From Gammaproteobacteria bacterium (lineage in GTDB: Bacteria; Pseudomonadota; Gammaproteobacteria; Burkholderiales; Nitrosomonadaceae): a stretch of 64,000 nt of DNA. This document shows positions 52,586 to 61,728 of the stretch, piece after piece; position 1 is the stretch's first letter, and each line of letters begins with the position of its first letter. Below the pieces are notes generated by a model. It did not search any database and was not told where the DNA came from. It was given only the letters and a program-made list of their open reading frames with translations. The DNA lies in the NCBI GenBank assembly GCA_015709615.1, contig CP054179.1, forward strand, positions 2,852,001-2,916,000, written 5' to 3'. The translations under genes were made by a program, and so were the position numbers.

Positions 52586-54679
52586 TTAAAAATTTGCTAT
52601 CCAATTGACGCGCAACGAACGGCTTTCAACCGGATGGAAATGCACATCGCTGACACCGGCGGCAGGTTCGTCTGGCAACCGGGATGTGTAATAGTAGTCG
52701 ATTGTATGTGCATGAGTATTCAATAAGTTAAAGCCTTGTAGTGTCATCCGTACATTCTTGCCGATTTTATAGCCGACCTGGCCATTCAGCGTCACGATGT
52801 GATCGGATTGCACGCTGTTATCTTCGATCAGCGGCCGCTTGCCAAAGTAACGGGCTTGCAGATTGCCAAAGAACGGACCGGCGTTATCAACGGTGACCGC
52901 CAGCTTGCCCACCCCCCGGATTGCGCCGGGAATATGATCGCCGGCTGGATCGGAATCGCTGAAGCGCGCCCGTGCGAGCGCATAATCGACATCGACCGTC
53001 AGCCAATCGTTAGGCTTATAGAATAATGAAGCTTCGAATCCCTCCCGTTTACTCGGACGGGTGGCTTCCGTCGTGCCGGCATCACCGACAAACAGGAGCT
53101 CCGAAGCCATATCCAAACGGAATAAGGCAAACGATGCTTGCAGGCCTGGAATAATCCCTGTTCTCACGCCAACTTCATAGCCGGTTGAACGCACCAGCGG
53201 GCTGACGGGCTGAATCGGATCGCCGGATTTTGGGTCGACGGTGGATGTGGTGCCGCGCGCATCGTTGCTATGAAAGCCGCCGCCATAGTTAAAATAAAAT
53301 TCCGTTTGCTGCCAAGGCCCGAAAATCAAACTCAGCTTGGGGTTGGTCATGCTGTCGTAACGGCTGCCCGAATTCGCGCTGAGATTGCTGCTGACATCAA
53401 ACCAGTAGAAATCCGAACGCACGCCCGCTACGCTGCGGAATTTTTCCAGCCACTGGACGCTGTTCTGATAATAAATACCGATACTGTTCTGATTGATATG
53501 ATCTTTGCGGGTAGTCGATAATGTCCGGCGCTGCCGGGTGCTCAACAACCCATTGTCGATGATATCGTTTTGGAACTGCACGCCCACGGTATTTTCAACC
53601 TCGAAACCGCCGATTTTATTGACCCAGGCGTGATTGAGATTCATCGCCGACTGAAAGCGCTTATCGAACTGCGAGAATTGGTCGCCGTTCACGGGATCGT
53701 CCAGGAAATAGGTGAAATTCGAGAATAACGCCAGGTTGGTATGCAGGGTGTACACATTCAATTGCGTTTTACCGAAGCGGCCGGCATGTTCCAGCGCGCC
53801 GGACAGGCTGAAACGGTGCGCCTTGCCGCCGTCGCTCGGATCAATGGCGCCAAGCCGGGGAATCAAGCCGCTGGCGACTGCCCGTAGCGGAATCTGGTCA
53901 GTGGAATTCCATTTCCCGCCATAGCCCATCGCCGTGACATTGAACTTGGTAGGGCCGTTGTCCTGGCTGTAGCGCAGCACCGCGTTGAATTTCTTGAAAT
54001 CCTCGTGCTTGATCCACGGGCCGTCTTTGGTGAGCAATTCCAGCGCGTACAAAACATTGCCGCCACCCGCTTGATGCGATTTCGCCGCCAGTCCGCGCAT
54101 GAAGCCTTGTTCCCCCAGACCATAGCTGGCAATGCCTTTCGGCAGCGTATTGACGTAACCCAGGCTGGCGGCGCCCGCCGAGGAGAAGTCGCCTTGTTCC
54201 GCGTAATAGGGGCCTTTCAGGTACTGAATGTTGCTGATCAATTCGGGAATAATGAAATTGGTGTCCGCCCAGCCTTGGCCATGACCGTGCGAGCGCTGGT
54301 TGACCAGCATGCCGTCGACGGTAATCCGTAAATCCGTGCCGTGATCAAGATTGAAGCCGCGCAAGAAATACTGGTTGGCTTTGCCTTCGCCGCTATGCTG
54401 CGTCACGATCAGGCCCGGCACGGTCTCCAGCAACTCGCCGGGGCGATAAACGGTACGCAGATCGAGTTGCTGCTTGAGCACCGTGCCTTCATTGGCGGAG
54501 TTGGCGCTGCCGATCAATTCCCGGGAATTGGGGCGTACAATCATTTCTTTTAGTGTCGGCACGCCCGCCGCGATTGCGGGCAGCGGCCGCCAGATGAATA
54601 GAAGCTGCATGCAGCTTATGAATGCTAACCATAGTGATGCAGCGCGTTTCGCCATTTTTTTCGGATAGATTTTTAACAA
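52586..54679 (-). CDS. TonB-dependent outer-membrane receptor, probably for a metal (nickel or zinc)
   Basis: A 697-residue receptor: signal sequence, plug domain (LLETVPGLIVTQHSGEGKANQYFLRGF near 80-110; LRITVDGMLVNQRSHGHGQG; GPYYAEQGDF), then a 22-strand-type barrel ending in the aromatic NWIANF. The TonB box is not certain (perhaps KEMIV near 45). It lies upstream of nikR on the same strand and divergent from znuACB, so nickel or zinc uptake is the likely job; which one is undecided. Confidence 0.85.
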   Translation of the reverse strand: MLKIYPKKMAKRAASLWLAFISCMQLLFIWRPLPAIAAGVPTLKEMIVRPNSRELIGSANSANEGTVLKQQLDLRTVYRPGELLETVPGLIVTQHSGEGKANQYFLRGFNLDHGTDLRITVDGMLVNQRSHGHGQGWADTNFIIPELISNIQYLKGPYYAEQGDFSSAGAASLGYVNTLPKGIASYGLGEQGFMRGLAAKSHQAGGGNVLYALELLTKDGPWIKHEDFKKFNAVLRYSQDNGPTKFNVTAMGYGGKWNSTDQIPLRAVASGLIPRLGAIDPSDGGKAHRFSLSGALEHAGRFGKTQLNVYTLHTNLALFSNFTYFLDDPVNGDQFSQFDKRFQSAMNLNHAWVNKIGGFEVENTVGVQFQNDIIDNGLLSTRQRRTLSTTRKDHINQNSIGIYYQNSVQWLEKFRSVAGVRSDFYWFDVSSNLSANSGSRYDSMTNPKLSLIFGPWQQTEFYFNYGGGFHSNDARGTTSTVDPKSGDPIQPVSPLVRSTGYEVGVRTGIIPGLQASFALFRLDMASELLFVGDAGTTEATRPSKREGFEASLFYKPNDWLTVDVDYALARARFSDSDPAGDHIPGAIRGVGKLAVTVDNAGPFFGNLQARYFGKRPLIEDNSVQSDHIVTLNGQVGYKIGKNVRMTLQGFNLLNTHAHTIDYYYTSRLPDEPAAGVSDVHFHPVESRSLRVNWIANF

Positions 54680-54772
54680 TGTGCATATTTTTATTTTTTG
54701 TATTTTGGATTAAGTTTATCTAAGCTATATACTTAACACCTAATTGAATTTCTTACATTCACATAAGGAAAA

Positions 54773-54790
54773 ATCCTACATTGGTAGGAT
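54773..54790. promoter_or_regulatory. 18-bp palindrome between the receptor and znu genes
   Basis: ATCCTAC-ATTG-GTAGGAT, 7-bp perfect arms, in the divergent intergenic region (54680-54905) about 95 bp from the receptor start and 115 bp from znuA. A candidate operator for a metal regulator, or a small hairpin. It does not match the E. coli Zur or NikR consensus. Confidence 0.4.
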
Positions 54791-54905
54791 AAACTATTTT
54801 TTCTTCATACGAAATAAGTGTCAGTACGTATTGTTATAGCCATTGATACGCGTTTTAGTTCGGATTAATCCGCTCAAACCAATGAAATGCCGGAGATGAA
54901 GTAGA

Positions 54906-55907
54906 ATGAGATCAATTTTTTTTATTGAAATCAAGTGTGTTATGAAAATACTCATGAACAGCGCGGCAATGCTGTTATGCGCATTAGCCCTTTTTTTTCA
55001 TCATTCGCTGCTTGCCGCGGATGGCCGCGCAAAGCCGAATGTCGTGGCGACGGTTTCCCCGATTACCAATATGGTGCGGAACATCGGCGGAGTCCATATC
55101 AAAGTTACCGGTATCGTTCCCGATGGCGTCGATTCGCATACCTTCGAACCGATTCCTTCCGACATAAAAACGCTGCAAGCGGCGGATCTGATCATCATGA
55201 ACGGTCTCGACCTGGAATTGCCCACGCTAAAACTGGCGCAGAAGGTCAAGAAGGCGGCAACACCGGTTTTGCAATTGGGAAACCGCGCGCTGAAAGAAGA
55301 AGACTGGCGCTATGATTTCAGTTTTCCGCGCGAACACGGTCATCCCAATCCGCATGTGTGGCTCGATATTGAATTGGCGATGCGGTACGCGGAAATCATC
55401 CGCGATCAGCTTGCCGCTTTGGATCCGGGCAATAAGGAGGCTTACCGGGCGAATGCGGCAACCTACCTCGGCAAGCTGCAAGAATTGGATCGGGCGATTT
55501 TTGCCTGTGTCGGGACCATTCCCGAAGAGAATCGCAAGCTGGTCACTTATCACGATTCCTTTGCATATTTCGCGCCGCGCTACGGCATGATCGTGATTGC
55601 GGCCGTGCAGCCTGCCGATTTCGCCGAGCCGGGGCCGCGGGAAGTGATGAATATCATCAAGCAAATTAGAGATACCGGCGTGCCCGCGATTTTCGGTTCG
55701 GAAGTTTTTCCCAGTAAAATAATGGAGCAAATCGCGCGCGAAGCGAACGTCAAATTCGTCGATCAACTCTCCGACGATGAATTGCCTGCGCCGCCTCATC
55801 ATTCTTTCATCGGCATGATGGCCGGAAATGTGGCCATCATGACGGAAGCGCTGGGCGGCAACCCGGATTGCATGGCGAAGATCGATACCGGCAATACCGG
55901 GTTTTAG
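54906..55907 (+). CDS. znuA: Zinc/manganese ABC transporter substrate-binding protein (ZnuA-like)
   Basis: A periplasmic cluster A-I metal-binding protein, 333 residues. The signal peptide ends near SLLAADG. Predicted ligand positions are in DSHTFEP, NPHVWLD and TYHDSFAYF (three histidines, as in zinc-type proteins), plus an acidic residue near FGSEVF. It lacks the long His-rich loop of E. coli ZnuA. An ATG at 54942 is an alternative start but lacks a ribosome-binding site. ATPase and permease genes follow directly. Confidence 0.87.
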   Translation: MRSIFFIEIKCVMKILMNSAAMLLCALALFFHHSLLAADGRAKPNVVATVSPITNMVRNIGGVHIKVTGIVPDGVDSHTFEPIPSDIKTLQAADLIIMNGLDLELPTLKLAQKVKKAATPVLQLGNRALKEEDWRYDFSFPREHGHPNPHVWLDIELAMRYAEIIRDQLAALDPGNKEAYRANAATYLGKLQELDRAIFACVGTIPEENRKLVTYHDSFAYFAPRYGMIVIAAVQPADFAEPGPREVMNIIKQIRDTGVPAIFGSEVFPSKIMEQIAREANVKFVDQLSDDELPAPPHHSFIGMMAGNVAIMTEALGGNPDCMAKIDTGNTGF

Positions 55908-55908
55908 C

Positions 55909-56706
55909 ATGCCGCCCGATTCCGCCGTTAAACTGAGCGATGTTACCGCCGGTTATGAGCGGAATATACTCTTCGCAGGCCTTTCACTGGAAATCGGCGC
56001 CGGCCGGTTTACCGGCATTGTAGGGCCCACCGCCTGCGGCAAAACCACGTTGCTCAAAGTCATGCTCGGCGTGCATCCGGTGATTGCGGGCAGTATCCGG
56101 TTGCACGATGCGCCGGCCGGCCGGTTAAGACCGAATGCAGTCGGTTATGTGCCGCAGCTCGGCGGTACCGACGGGCATTTCCCGGTGACCGCTGAAGAAG
56201 TTATCACCATGGGGCTTTATACCAACGGACGCATCTGGCCTTGGCTGAGTAAAAAGGAGCGCGGCAGAATTCAAGCGATTGCGCACCGGCTGGGCATTCT
56301 GGATTGCTTGCGGCATCCTGTCGGTAATTTATCGGGCGGTCAGCGGCAGCGCGCATTTCTGGCGCGCGCGCTGATCAACAATCCCAAGCTTCTGATACTC
56401 GACGAACCTACCTCGGGGGTCGATATCAGAACGCAGCACGAAATATTGCACTTGCTGAACGACATCAATGCCGAAGGCATCACCATTGTATTGACAACGC
56501 ATGATCTGAACGCGGTGGCGTCGCATTTGCCGTGGGTGATTTGTTTCAATCGCGGCGTGGTCGCGCAAGGACGCCCTCATGAGATTTTCACCAACGAAAT
56601 TCTGACGCGGACATACGGCGGCGACATTGTCATCGTCAAGCACCGGGGGCATCTTTTGATCGCCAACAGCACGCCGCTTAACTTTGCCGATGACAATAAA
56701 TGGTAG
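55909..56706 (+). CDS. znuC: Zinc/manganese ABC transporter ATP-binding protein (ZnuC-like)
   Basis: A 265-residue ATPase: Walker A GPTACGKTTLLKV, Q-loop YVPQLGG, ABC signature NLSGGQRQRAFLARAL, Walker B LLILDEPTSGVD and the H-loop TTHDLN. Starts 1 bp after znuA and overlaps znuB by 7 bp, so the three genes form one operon. Metal specificity comes from ZnuA. Confidence 0.92.
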   Translation: MPPDSAVKLSDVTAGYERNILFAGLSLEIGAGRFTGIVGPTACGKTTLLKVMLGVHPVIAGSIRLHDAPAGRLRPNAVGYVPQLGGTDGHFPVTAEEVITMGLYTNGRIWPWLSKKERGRIQAIAHRLGILDCLRHPVGNLSGGQRQRAFLARALINNPKLLILDEPTSGVDIRTQHEILHLLNDINAEGITIVLTTHDLNAVASHLPWVICFNRGVVAQGRPHEIFTNEILTRTYGGDIVIVKHRGHLLIANSTPLNFADDNKW

Positions 56707-57518
56707 AGTACATTCTCGAACCGTTCGATTATGATTTTTTCCGCCGCGGCTTGCTGGCCGCGCTCATGGTCGGCGCGTTGGGCGGCTTGACCGGTGTCTA
56801 TGTGGTGCTGCGCGGCATGAGTTATATCGGTCATGGATTGTCGCACGCAGTGATTGGCGGCGCGGTTATCGGGTTTACACTGAATCTGAATTTTTATGCC
56901 GGCGCTTGCGCATTGGGCGTATTCGCCGCGCTCGCCATCAATAAAATCACTCAAAACAGCAAGATCAAACCGGATGCCGCTATCGGTATTGTGACAACCG
57001 CCATTTTTGCGCTGGGCGTGGCGATCATCAGCAAGCTGCGTAATTTCAAGCAAAATTTCGAAGCTGCCTTGTTCGGCAATATTCTTGGTATTACCGAGCA
57101 GGATTTAATGATCATCGCGCTTGTCACATGTTTCACAGCGGTCACGATGTTTTTTACCTATCGGACACTGCTTTTTTCCACCTTCGATCAGGAGGCCGCG
57201 CGCATCTTCGGCATTAACACCGGCTTGGCGCAATTGCTGTTTTCGCTATTGCTCACGCTGGTCATTATCGTTTCCCTTAACGTGACGGGTGTCACCATGG
57301 TCGCCGCGACTCTGATCGCGCCCGCGATGACGGCGCGCATGCTGACGGACAGTTTCAGTAAAATGGTGGTTTATGCAACGCTCATCGGCGCCATAACCGG
57401 CGTGGCCGGTCTGTATTTAAGCTATATTTTCAATGTTGCGTCCGGCGCAACCATAGTCTTGTTCAGTGCGCTGTTGTTCAGCTTATCCTTGCTGGTGAAA
57501 CCGCTGCGCAGCCATTAG
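56700..57518 (+). CDS. znuB: Zinc/manganese ABC transporter permease (ZnuB-like)
   Basis: A 272-residue ABC-3 family permease with about eight helices. GGLTGVYVVLRGMSYIGHGLSHAVIGGAV near 25-50 and NVTGVTMVAATLIAPAMTARML near 195-215 are the conserved coupling regions. It overlaps znuC by 7 bp. Confidence 0.91.
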   Translation: MVEYILEPFDYDFFRRGLLAALMVGALGGLTGVYVVLRGMSYIGHGLSHAVIGGAVIGFTLNLNFYAGACALGVFAALAINKITQNSKIKPDAAIGIVTTAIFALGVAIISKLRNFKQNFEAALFGNILGITEQDLMIIALVTCFTAVTMFFTYRTLLFSTFDQEAARIFGINTGLAQLLFSLLLTLVIIVSLNVTGVTMVAATLIAPAMTARMLTDSFSKMVVYATLIGAITGVAGLYLSYIFNVASGATIVLFSALLFSLSLLVKPLRSH

Positions 57519-57601
57519 CCGGAACGGAAGATTAGGAATACAGGCGGTTCCATCTGCGGTTATAATTTTCAATTCAATTTTTACCGGAATTCTGATTGCA
57601 C

Positions 57602-58702
57602 ATGAAAACATCTTTAGGTATGCGGAAGTTTGTACGATCCGGCGGCAGGTTTTTACCGGGTTTAATTTTTTTGGCGGCATTGAACGTCCATGCCGCCGGT
57701 TTCATTACCGATGAGCAGCAACTTTCCGTCAAGGAAAAGCGCGCCGGGGAAGCGTATTACCGGGCCGATTCGAAATGGATGATCTATCAGGCGGAAGTGG
57801 CGGATGACAATCCGTTTTACCAGATTTTTTTGAAGAATGTCGATAGCGGTGCGGTGACGCAGGTGTCGCCGGGCAGCGGCAAGACGACGTGCGCATGGGT
57901 GCACCCGTCGCAGGAGAAAGTGCTGTTTTCCTCGACGCATGACGACAAGGAAGCCAAAGCCAAAATGGCGGCTGAGATCGAGCGCCGCAAAGCGGGCGAA
58001 CAGAAGTCGTACGCATGGGATTACGATGAATACTACGATATTTACGAAACCGACTTCAGCGGCGGCCATATCAGAAATCTGACCAACACCTTGGGTTACG
58101 ATGCCGAGGCGTCGTGGTCGCCGGACGGCAAATTGATCGCGTTTGCTTCCAACCGCCGCGCTTACAGCGGCGAATTAACCGAGGAAGAAGCAGCACTGTT
58201 CAAAGCCAACCCGGCATCGATGATCGATATTTACATCATGGACGCCGACGGCTCCAACGTCAAACGTCTGACGCAAACGAAAAGCTACGACGGCGGCCCA
58301 TTCTTCAGTCCCGACGGTAAGCGCATCGTATGGCGGCGTTTTTCGGAAAGCGGCCGGGAAGCGGAAATCTTCACGATGAATATCGATGGCAGCGATCAAA
58401 AGCAGATTACGCGTCTGAAGGCCATGTCTTGGGCGCCGTTTTATCATCCGTCCGGCAAATACATCATTTTCGCCACCAATCTGCACGGCCACCGCAATTT
58501 TGAGCTGTACATCGTCGATATCGACGGTCAGAAAGAACCGGTGCGTGTGACCGACAAGGACGGCTTCGACGGTTTACCGGTGTTTACGCCGGACGGCAAT
58601 TACATCACCTGGACCAGCGACCGTACACCGGGCAAGAAGGGGTTGTTATTCCACGGCAAATGGAATCATCAGAAGGCGTTGGAGAGTCTTGCGTTGAAGT
58701 AG
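57602..58702 (+). CDS. TolB-like exported beta-propeller protein (PD40 repeats)
   Basis: A 366-residue exported protein; signal peptide LPGLIFLAALNVHAAG. It contains several WD40-like PD40 repeats, seen as ASWSPDGKLIAFASNR, PFFSPDGKRIVWRRF, PFYHPSGKYIIFATN and PVFTPDGNYITWTSDR. Unlike TolB it lacks the N-terminal domain, so it is a stand-alone propeller, possibly protein-binding in the periplasm. The ATG at 57602 is preferred to the TTG at 57596. Its presumed terminator is now 1 kb away, beyond a MITE and an IS. Confidence 0.8.
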   Translation: MKTSLGMRKFVRSGGRFLPGLIFLAALNVHAAGFITDEQQLSVKEKRAGEAYYRADSKWMIYQAEVADDNPFYQIFLKNVDSGAVTQVSPGSGKTTCAWVHPSQEKVLFSSTHDDKEAKAKMAAEIERRKAGEQKSYAWDYDEYYDIYETDFSGGHIRNLTNTLGYDAEASWSPDGKLIAFASNRRAYSGELTEEEAALFKANPASMIDIYIMDADGSNVKRLTQTKSYDGGPFFSPDGKRIVWRRFSESGREAEIFTMNIDGSDQKQITRLKAMSWAPFYHPSGKYIIFATNLHGHRNFELYIVDIDGQKEPVRVTDKDGFDGLPVFTPDGNYITWTSDRTPGKKGLLFHGKWNHQKALESLALK

Positions 58703-58708
58703 TTGTAA

Positions 58709-58851
58709 GGAAACGCTGATTAATTCGGCGAACGAGATGAAGCGATAGGCGCACGGAACGCAGCAACCGAGACATATCAACAAGATAGGCGAGGGAGTGA
58801 GTACCGCGCAACGAAGCGATTCGCTCGTGCAATCAATTAATCAGCGTTTCC
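58709..58851. mobile_element. MITE-like element, family 2 (143 bp)
   Basis: Perfect 17-bp terminal inverted repeats GGAAACGCTGATTAATT and AATTAATCAGCGTTTCC bound a 143-bp non-coding element. GTAA flanks it on both sides (58705-58708, 58852-58855). It lies 6 bp past the TolB-like stop codon and directly beside the IS481 element. Confidence 0.8.
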
Positions 58852-58857
58852 GTAAAT

Positions 58858-59728
58858 TGTAAGAAATCTCAGGGTTGTTTACAGAGAGGTTGATTGAAAT
58901 AAGCGTTGAGTATTTCATAAGGGGTAGCATTATTCAAACTCTTATGAGGCTTAACGGTATTGTAGAAGTTAATGAAACGGAGAAGCTGAATGCGTCGATC
59001 GGCGCTGTCTTTAAAGTGAATCTTACTGTGCCACATGTCCATCAGAGTACGGATGACCCGCTCAGCTTTCCCGTTGGTTTGAGGACGATTGACACGAGTA
59101 AACTTCTGACCGATACCGTGTTGCCTGCAAACTTTGACAAAAGCATGATCGTCAGTTCCTTTAAATTCCGTGCCGTTATCGGAATAAGTGCAATCGATTT
59201 GATAAGGACATTGGGCAACAGTAGCGATGAGAAAGCAAGCGGCGCTGTATTGAGTTTTATCGGGGAAGATATCGGCATACAATTCCCTGGAGAAATCATC
59301 GATGGCCACAAACAGGTACTCGCGAGGTTTATTGGCAGACTGTCCTTTCAATAATGGAAGCCGCTTGGTATCGAGGTGAACGAGCTCGCCCGGATAAGAT
59401 TTGTTATAGCGCTTCGCTTCGCGCTTGAGACGTTCCTGGATGGTTTGCTCTACTTTAGCCAAACGTTTGAGGCCATACTGCAGTGTCTTGAAGCGCTGAT
59501 TGGTACTGCTACGCGGAGTAAATTCCTGGAGTCTGGCTCGTTTCAGTACGTCATAAATCGTTGGCCGGCTGACGTGAAAGTATTCTGCCAGCTGAACTAC
59601 CTTCCACAGCCGGGTTTGATACAGCCGCCAGATTTCCTGACGATCCAATAATGTTAAACGAGTGCGTTTGTGTATGTTCATCTACAGTATTCTCCTGAAT
59701 ACTGTAAACAACGCTAGAAATTCTTACA
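58858..59728. mobile_element. Intact IS481-family insertion sequence (871 bp)
   Basis: Imperfect inverted ends of about 27 bp (TGTAAGAA...GTTGTTTACAG on both sides) enclose a single transposase gene. A perfect 7-bp target duplication CGTAAAT flanks it (58851-58857 and 59729-59735), so insertion is fairly recent. The left duplication overlaps the last base of the family 2 MITE. Confidence 0.85.
58869..59681 (-). CDS. IS481-family transposase
   Basis: A 270-residue DDE transposase with an N-terminal helix-turn-helix (LLDRQEIWRLYQTRLWKVVQ, then FHVSRPTIYDVLKR) and the catalytic triad D in VHLDTKRL, D in YSDNGTEF and E in NGKAERVIRT. The frame is complete and the element ends are intact, so it is probably active or recently so. 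Confidence 0.92.
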   Translation of the reverse strand: MNIHKRTRLTLLDRQEIWRLYQTRLWKVVQLAEYFHVSRPTIYDVLKRARLQEFTPRSSTNQRFKTLQYGLKRLAKVEQTIQERLKREAKRYNKSYPGELVHLDTKRLPLLKGQSANKPREYLFVAIDDFSRELYADIFPDKTQYSAACFLIATVAQCPYQIDCTYSDNGTEFKGTDDHAFVKVCRQHGIGQKFTRVNRPQTNGKAERVIRTLMDMWHSKIHFKDSADRRIQLLRFINFYNTVKPHKSLNNATPYEILNAYFNQPLCKQP

Positions 59729-59747
59729 CGTAAATTAACCAGCTAAG

Positions 59748-59776
59748 AAGCGCCGAGGGTAACAACATCGGCGCTT
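59748..59776 (+). terminator. Intrinsic terminator, now separated from the TolB-like gene
   Basis: A 9-bp stem AAGCGCCGA / TCGGCGCTT with an 11-nt loop, then a T-run (TTTATTT) on the plus strand. It precedes the convergent FimV-like gene end. It would originally have followed the TolB-like gene before the MITE and IS inserted. Confidence 0.65.
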
Positions 59777-59777
59777 T

Positions 59778-61094
59778 TTATTTATCCGAATCCCCTGCGT
59801 CGGAAAAAAACTTTTCTTTGCGCTTTTGTTCGTCGAAGTAGAGCGATTCATCCGGTTCGAGTTGATTGCCTAATTTCTGGATTTGCTGCCAGATATTGGG
59901 GAATTCGCCGAGCCGTTTGAAGCGGCGGGCATTTTTCTTGAAATCTCTTTTGTTGCTGGCTTTGTACAGCAGCTCGAATAGCAGGAGCCAGCCGGGGATA
60001 TCGTGCTGGTTTTGGGCAAGGTGCTTTTGCAGTAATTGAACGGCTGCATCCGGATTTTCCTGTTCGATCAGCGCGCGCGCCTCGGCTACAGCTTGGCCGG
60101 ATGGTTCCGGCGGATTTTCCGCCGATCCGGTATTTTGCTCAGTGCGGCGCAGCAACAGCGCTTCGTATTGGTGCCGTTCGGCGGCATCCGGCAGCAGCGA
60201 TGCATCGCGCGATTGCGCCAGTCTTGCCTTGATTTTGCGATAGCTGCGCACGATCACTATGACGATCAACAGTATCAGCAGTATGCCAAGAAGTAATGCG
60301 TTATCCGAAAACAAGGCAGGCTCCGCCGGAGCGGCGCCGCTTTCAACCGGCGCAGCCGGATTGACCGGTTGCGGTGAGCTGGATTGCAGCGGCGTTATTT
60401 CATGCCCGGCAGGTGGTGCTGTGTTTTGCTGTTGCTGCGCGTTTTCTGCTAGCTGAGTACTGTGCGCGATCTCGGCGAGAGGTTTGTTTGCCGCTGCGAC
60501 ACTTGCCGAGAGCAAAGACTGCATCGCGACGATTTGTTTCTCGATGGATTCGATGCGATTGAGCAGCTTGTTGAGCTCGCCGGTCTCTTCCTCGGCGATT
60601 TTTTCCAGGTGTTCGATAAGCTGCCATACCGGATGATCGTGACTGAAACCGGCTTGCGCGCTAACTTGAGCCGGTGCTTGCGGCGGATGCTTGCGCGCGC
60701 TCTGGGGTGCGTTGCTTGTGTGTTTGCGGGTTAGTGGTTTTGCATAAGCGCCGATCGTTCGCAGATCGGGGATGTAGACTGTGGTTCCCGCCGGGATGGG
60801 TTGATAAACACGATCGGGAAAGAGTTGCGGATTGTTGCGGATGACCGCTCGTATAAAAGCATCGCGCATACGCGCATTGTCCGGGAACATCAGGCGGGCG
60901 ATCTGCGGAATATCTTCACCAGGCAGGATTTGCCAGTGCATCCCGGGTTGCGCTGCATGATCAGCGGGAAAAGCGGTTTTCACCCGCGCGCTATGATCGT
61001 GCCCGGAATGTGAAACAGGTACTTCAGCCGAAACCGAAGTACCTGTTAGAAAGAGAAAAATAACAATGAGTAGTTTGCTGCGGAATACCGTCAT
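59778..61094 (-). CDS. FimV-like exported membrane protein
   Basis: A 438-residue protein. A signal peptide begins MTVFRSKLLIVIFLFLTG. A LysM-like segment (HWQILPGEDIPQIARLMFPD) is near 45-60, a coiled coil (ELNKLLNRIESIEKQIVAMQ) is near 165-185, and one membrane helix (LLLGILLILLIVIVIVRSYR) is near 270-290. A cytoplasmic TPR-like tail follows, ending with FDEQKRKEKFF. This layout matches FimV/polar-hub type proteins but is shorter. Upstream the DUF4124 gene is 19 bp away on the same strand. Confidence 0.65.
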   Translation of the reverse strand: MTVFRSKLLIVIFLFLTGTSVSAEVPVSHSGHDHSARVKTAFPADHAAQPGMHWQILPGEDIPQIARLMFPDNARMRDAFIRAVIRNNPQLFPDRVYQPIPAGTTVYIPDLRTIGAYAKPLTRKHTSNAPQSARKHPPQAPAQVSAQAGFSHDHPVWQLIEHLEKIAEEETGELNKLLNRIESIEKQIVAMQSLLSASVAAANKPLAEIAHSTQLAENAQQQQNTAPPAGHEITPLQSSSPQPVNPAAPVESGAAPAEPALFSDNALLLGILLILLIVIVIVRSYRKIKARLAQSRDASLLPDAAERHQYEALLLRRTEQNTGSAENPPEPSGQAVAEARALIEQENPDAAVQLLQKHLAQNQHDIPGWLLLFELLYKASNKRDFKKNARRFKRLGEFPNIWQQIQKLGNQLEPDESLYFDEQKRKEKFFSDAGDSDK

Positions 61095-61113
61095 CTCGTT
61101 CAAGAACGCAGTT

Positions 61114-61557
61114 TTATTTACAATAAGTTGCGACCGCTTTGTTGGCATCAGCAATTTTTCTTTGGCGCAGATCGTCATCGACATACATCATACCGCCGGC
61201 CCCATCGGGAATCGTCAAGCGCGGCGAATCGGCGTACATTTTAAGCTGAGTTTGGGCGTCTATACATTTTTTTTTGTTTTCCTCCGATTTGGCTTGCTGC
61301 TTGGCATCTTCTTCTCGTTGCTGCTGCCGCCGCTTGTCGAATTCCTCTCGTTGTTCGGATAAATTGCTAGATTTGTTTTGACTTCCTGAGACCGGCCCGG
61401 ATCTGATATTTAACCTTTTTTCCTCTTTGGCGGCGTCCGGCGGGGGCGGTTGATCGGTGTATTGCGTTTTACCGTTTTTATCGATCCACTTATAAATTTG
61501 TGCGTAGGTATTGGTGTTGAGTAGCAGAACGATCACGGCAACTGCAAAAATTCTCAT
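61114..61557 (-). CDS. DUF4124-domain exported protein
   Basis: A 147-residue exported protein. The signal peptide (MRIFAVAVIVLLLNTNTYAQ) is followed by the DUF4124 core YKWIDKNGKTQYTDQPPPP. A charged, glutamine-rich coiled-coil-like middle and a C-terminal segment with a lone cysteine (TYCK) follow. Function unknown. Divergent from guaB; probably in one transcript with the FimV-like gene. Confidence 0.85.
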   Translation of the reverse strand: MRIFAVAVIVLLLNTNTYAQIYKWIDKNGKTQYTDQPPPPDAAKEEKRLNIRSGPVSGSQNKSSNLSEQREEFDKRRQQQREEDAKQQAKSEENKKKCIDAQTQLKMYADSPRLTIPDGAGGMMYVDDDLRQRKIADANKAVATYCK

Positions 61558-61728
61558 AGCGGCTCCAGAAAATGAATCATCCGAAATACATCGGTTTCGT
61601 GTTTGCGCAACTTAAAGATTTTCCGCATTAAATCATATCCGCTGGAAATATGTTGTATTCTCAGTCTATTTGGCACAAAATTTGCCGCCGAATTTGGCTA
61701 TAATATCGCTTTGCCAAGGATTGTTATC

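Noticed and set aside
61670..61704. Full sigma-70 promoter for guaB
   Set aside because: TATAAT is good, but the nearest TTGGCA is 23 bp away, too far for a standard promoter.
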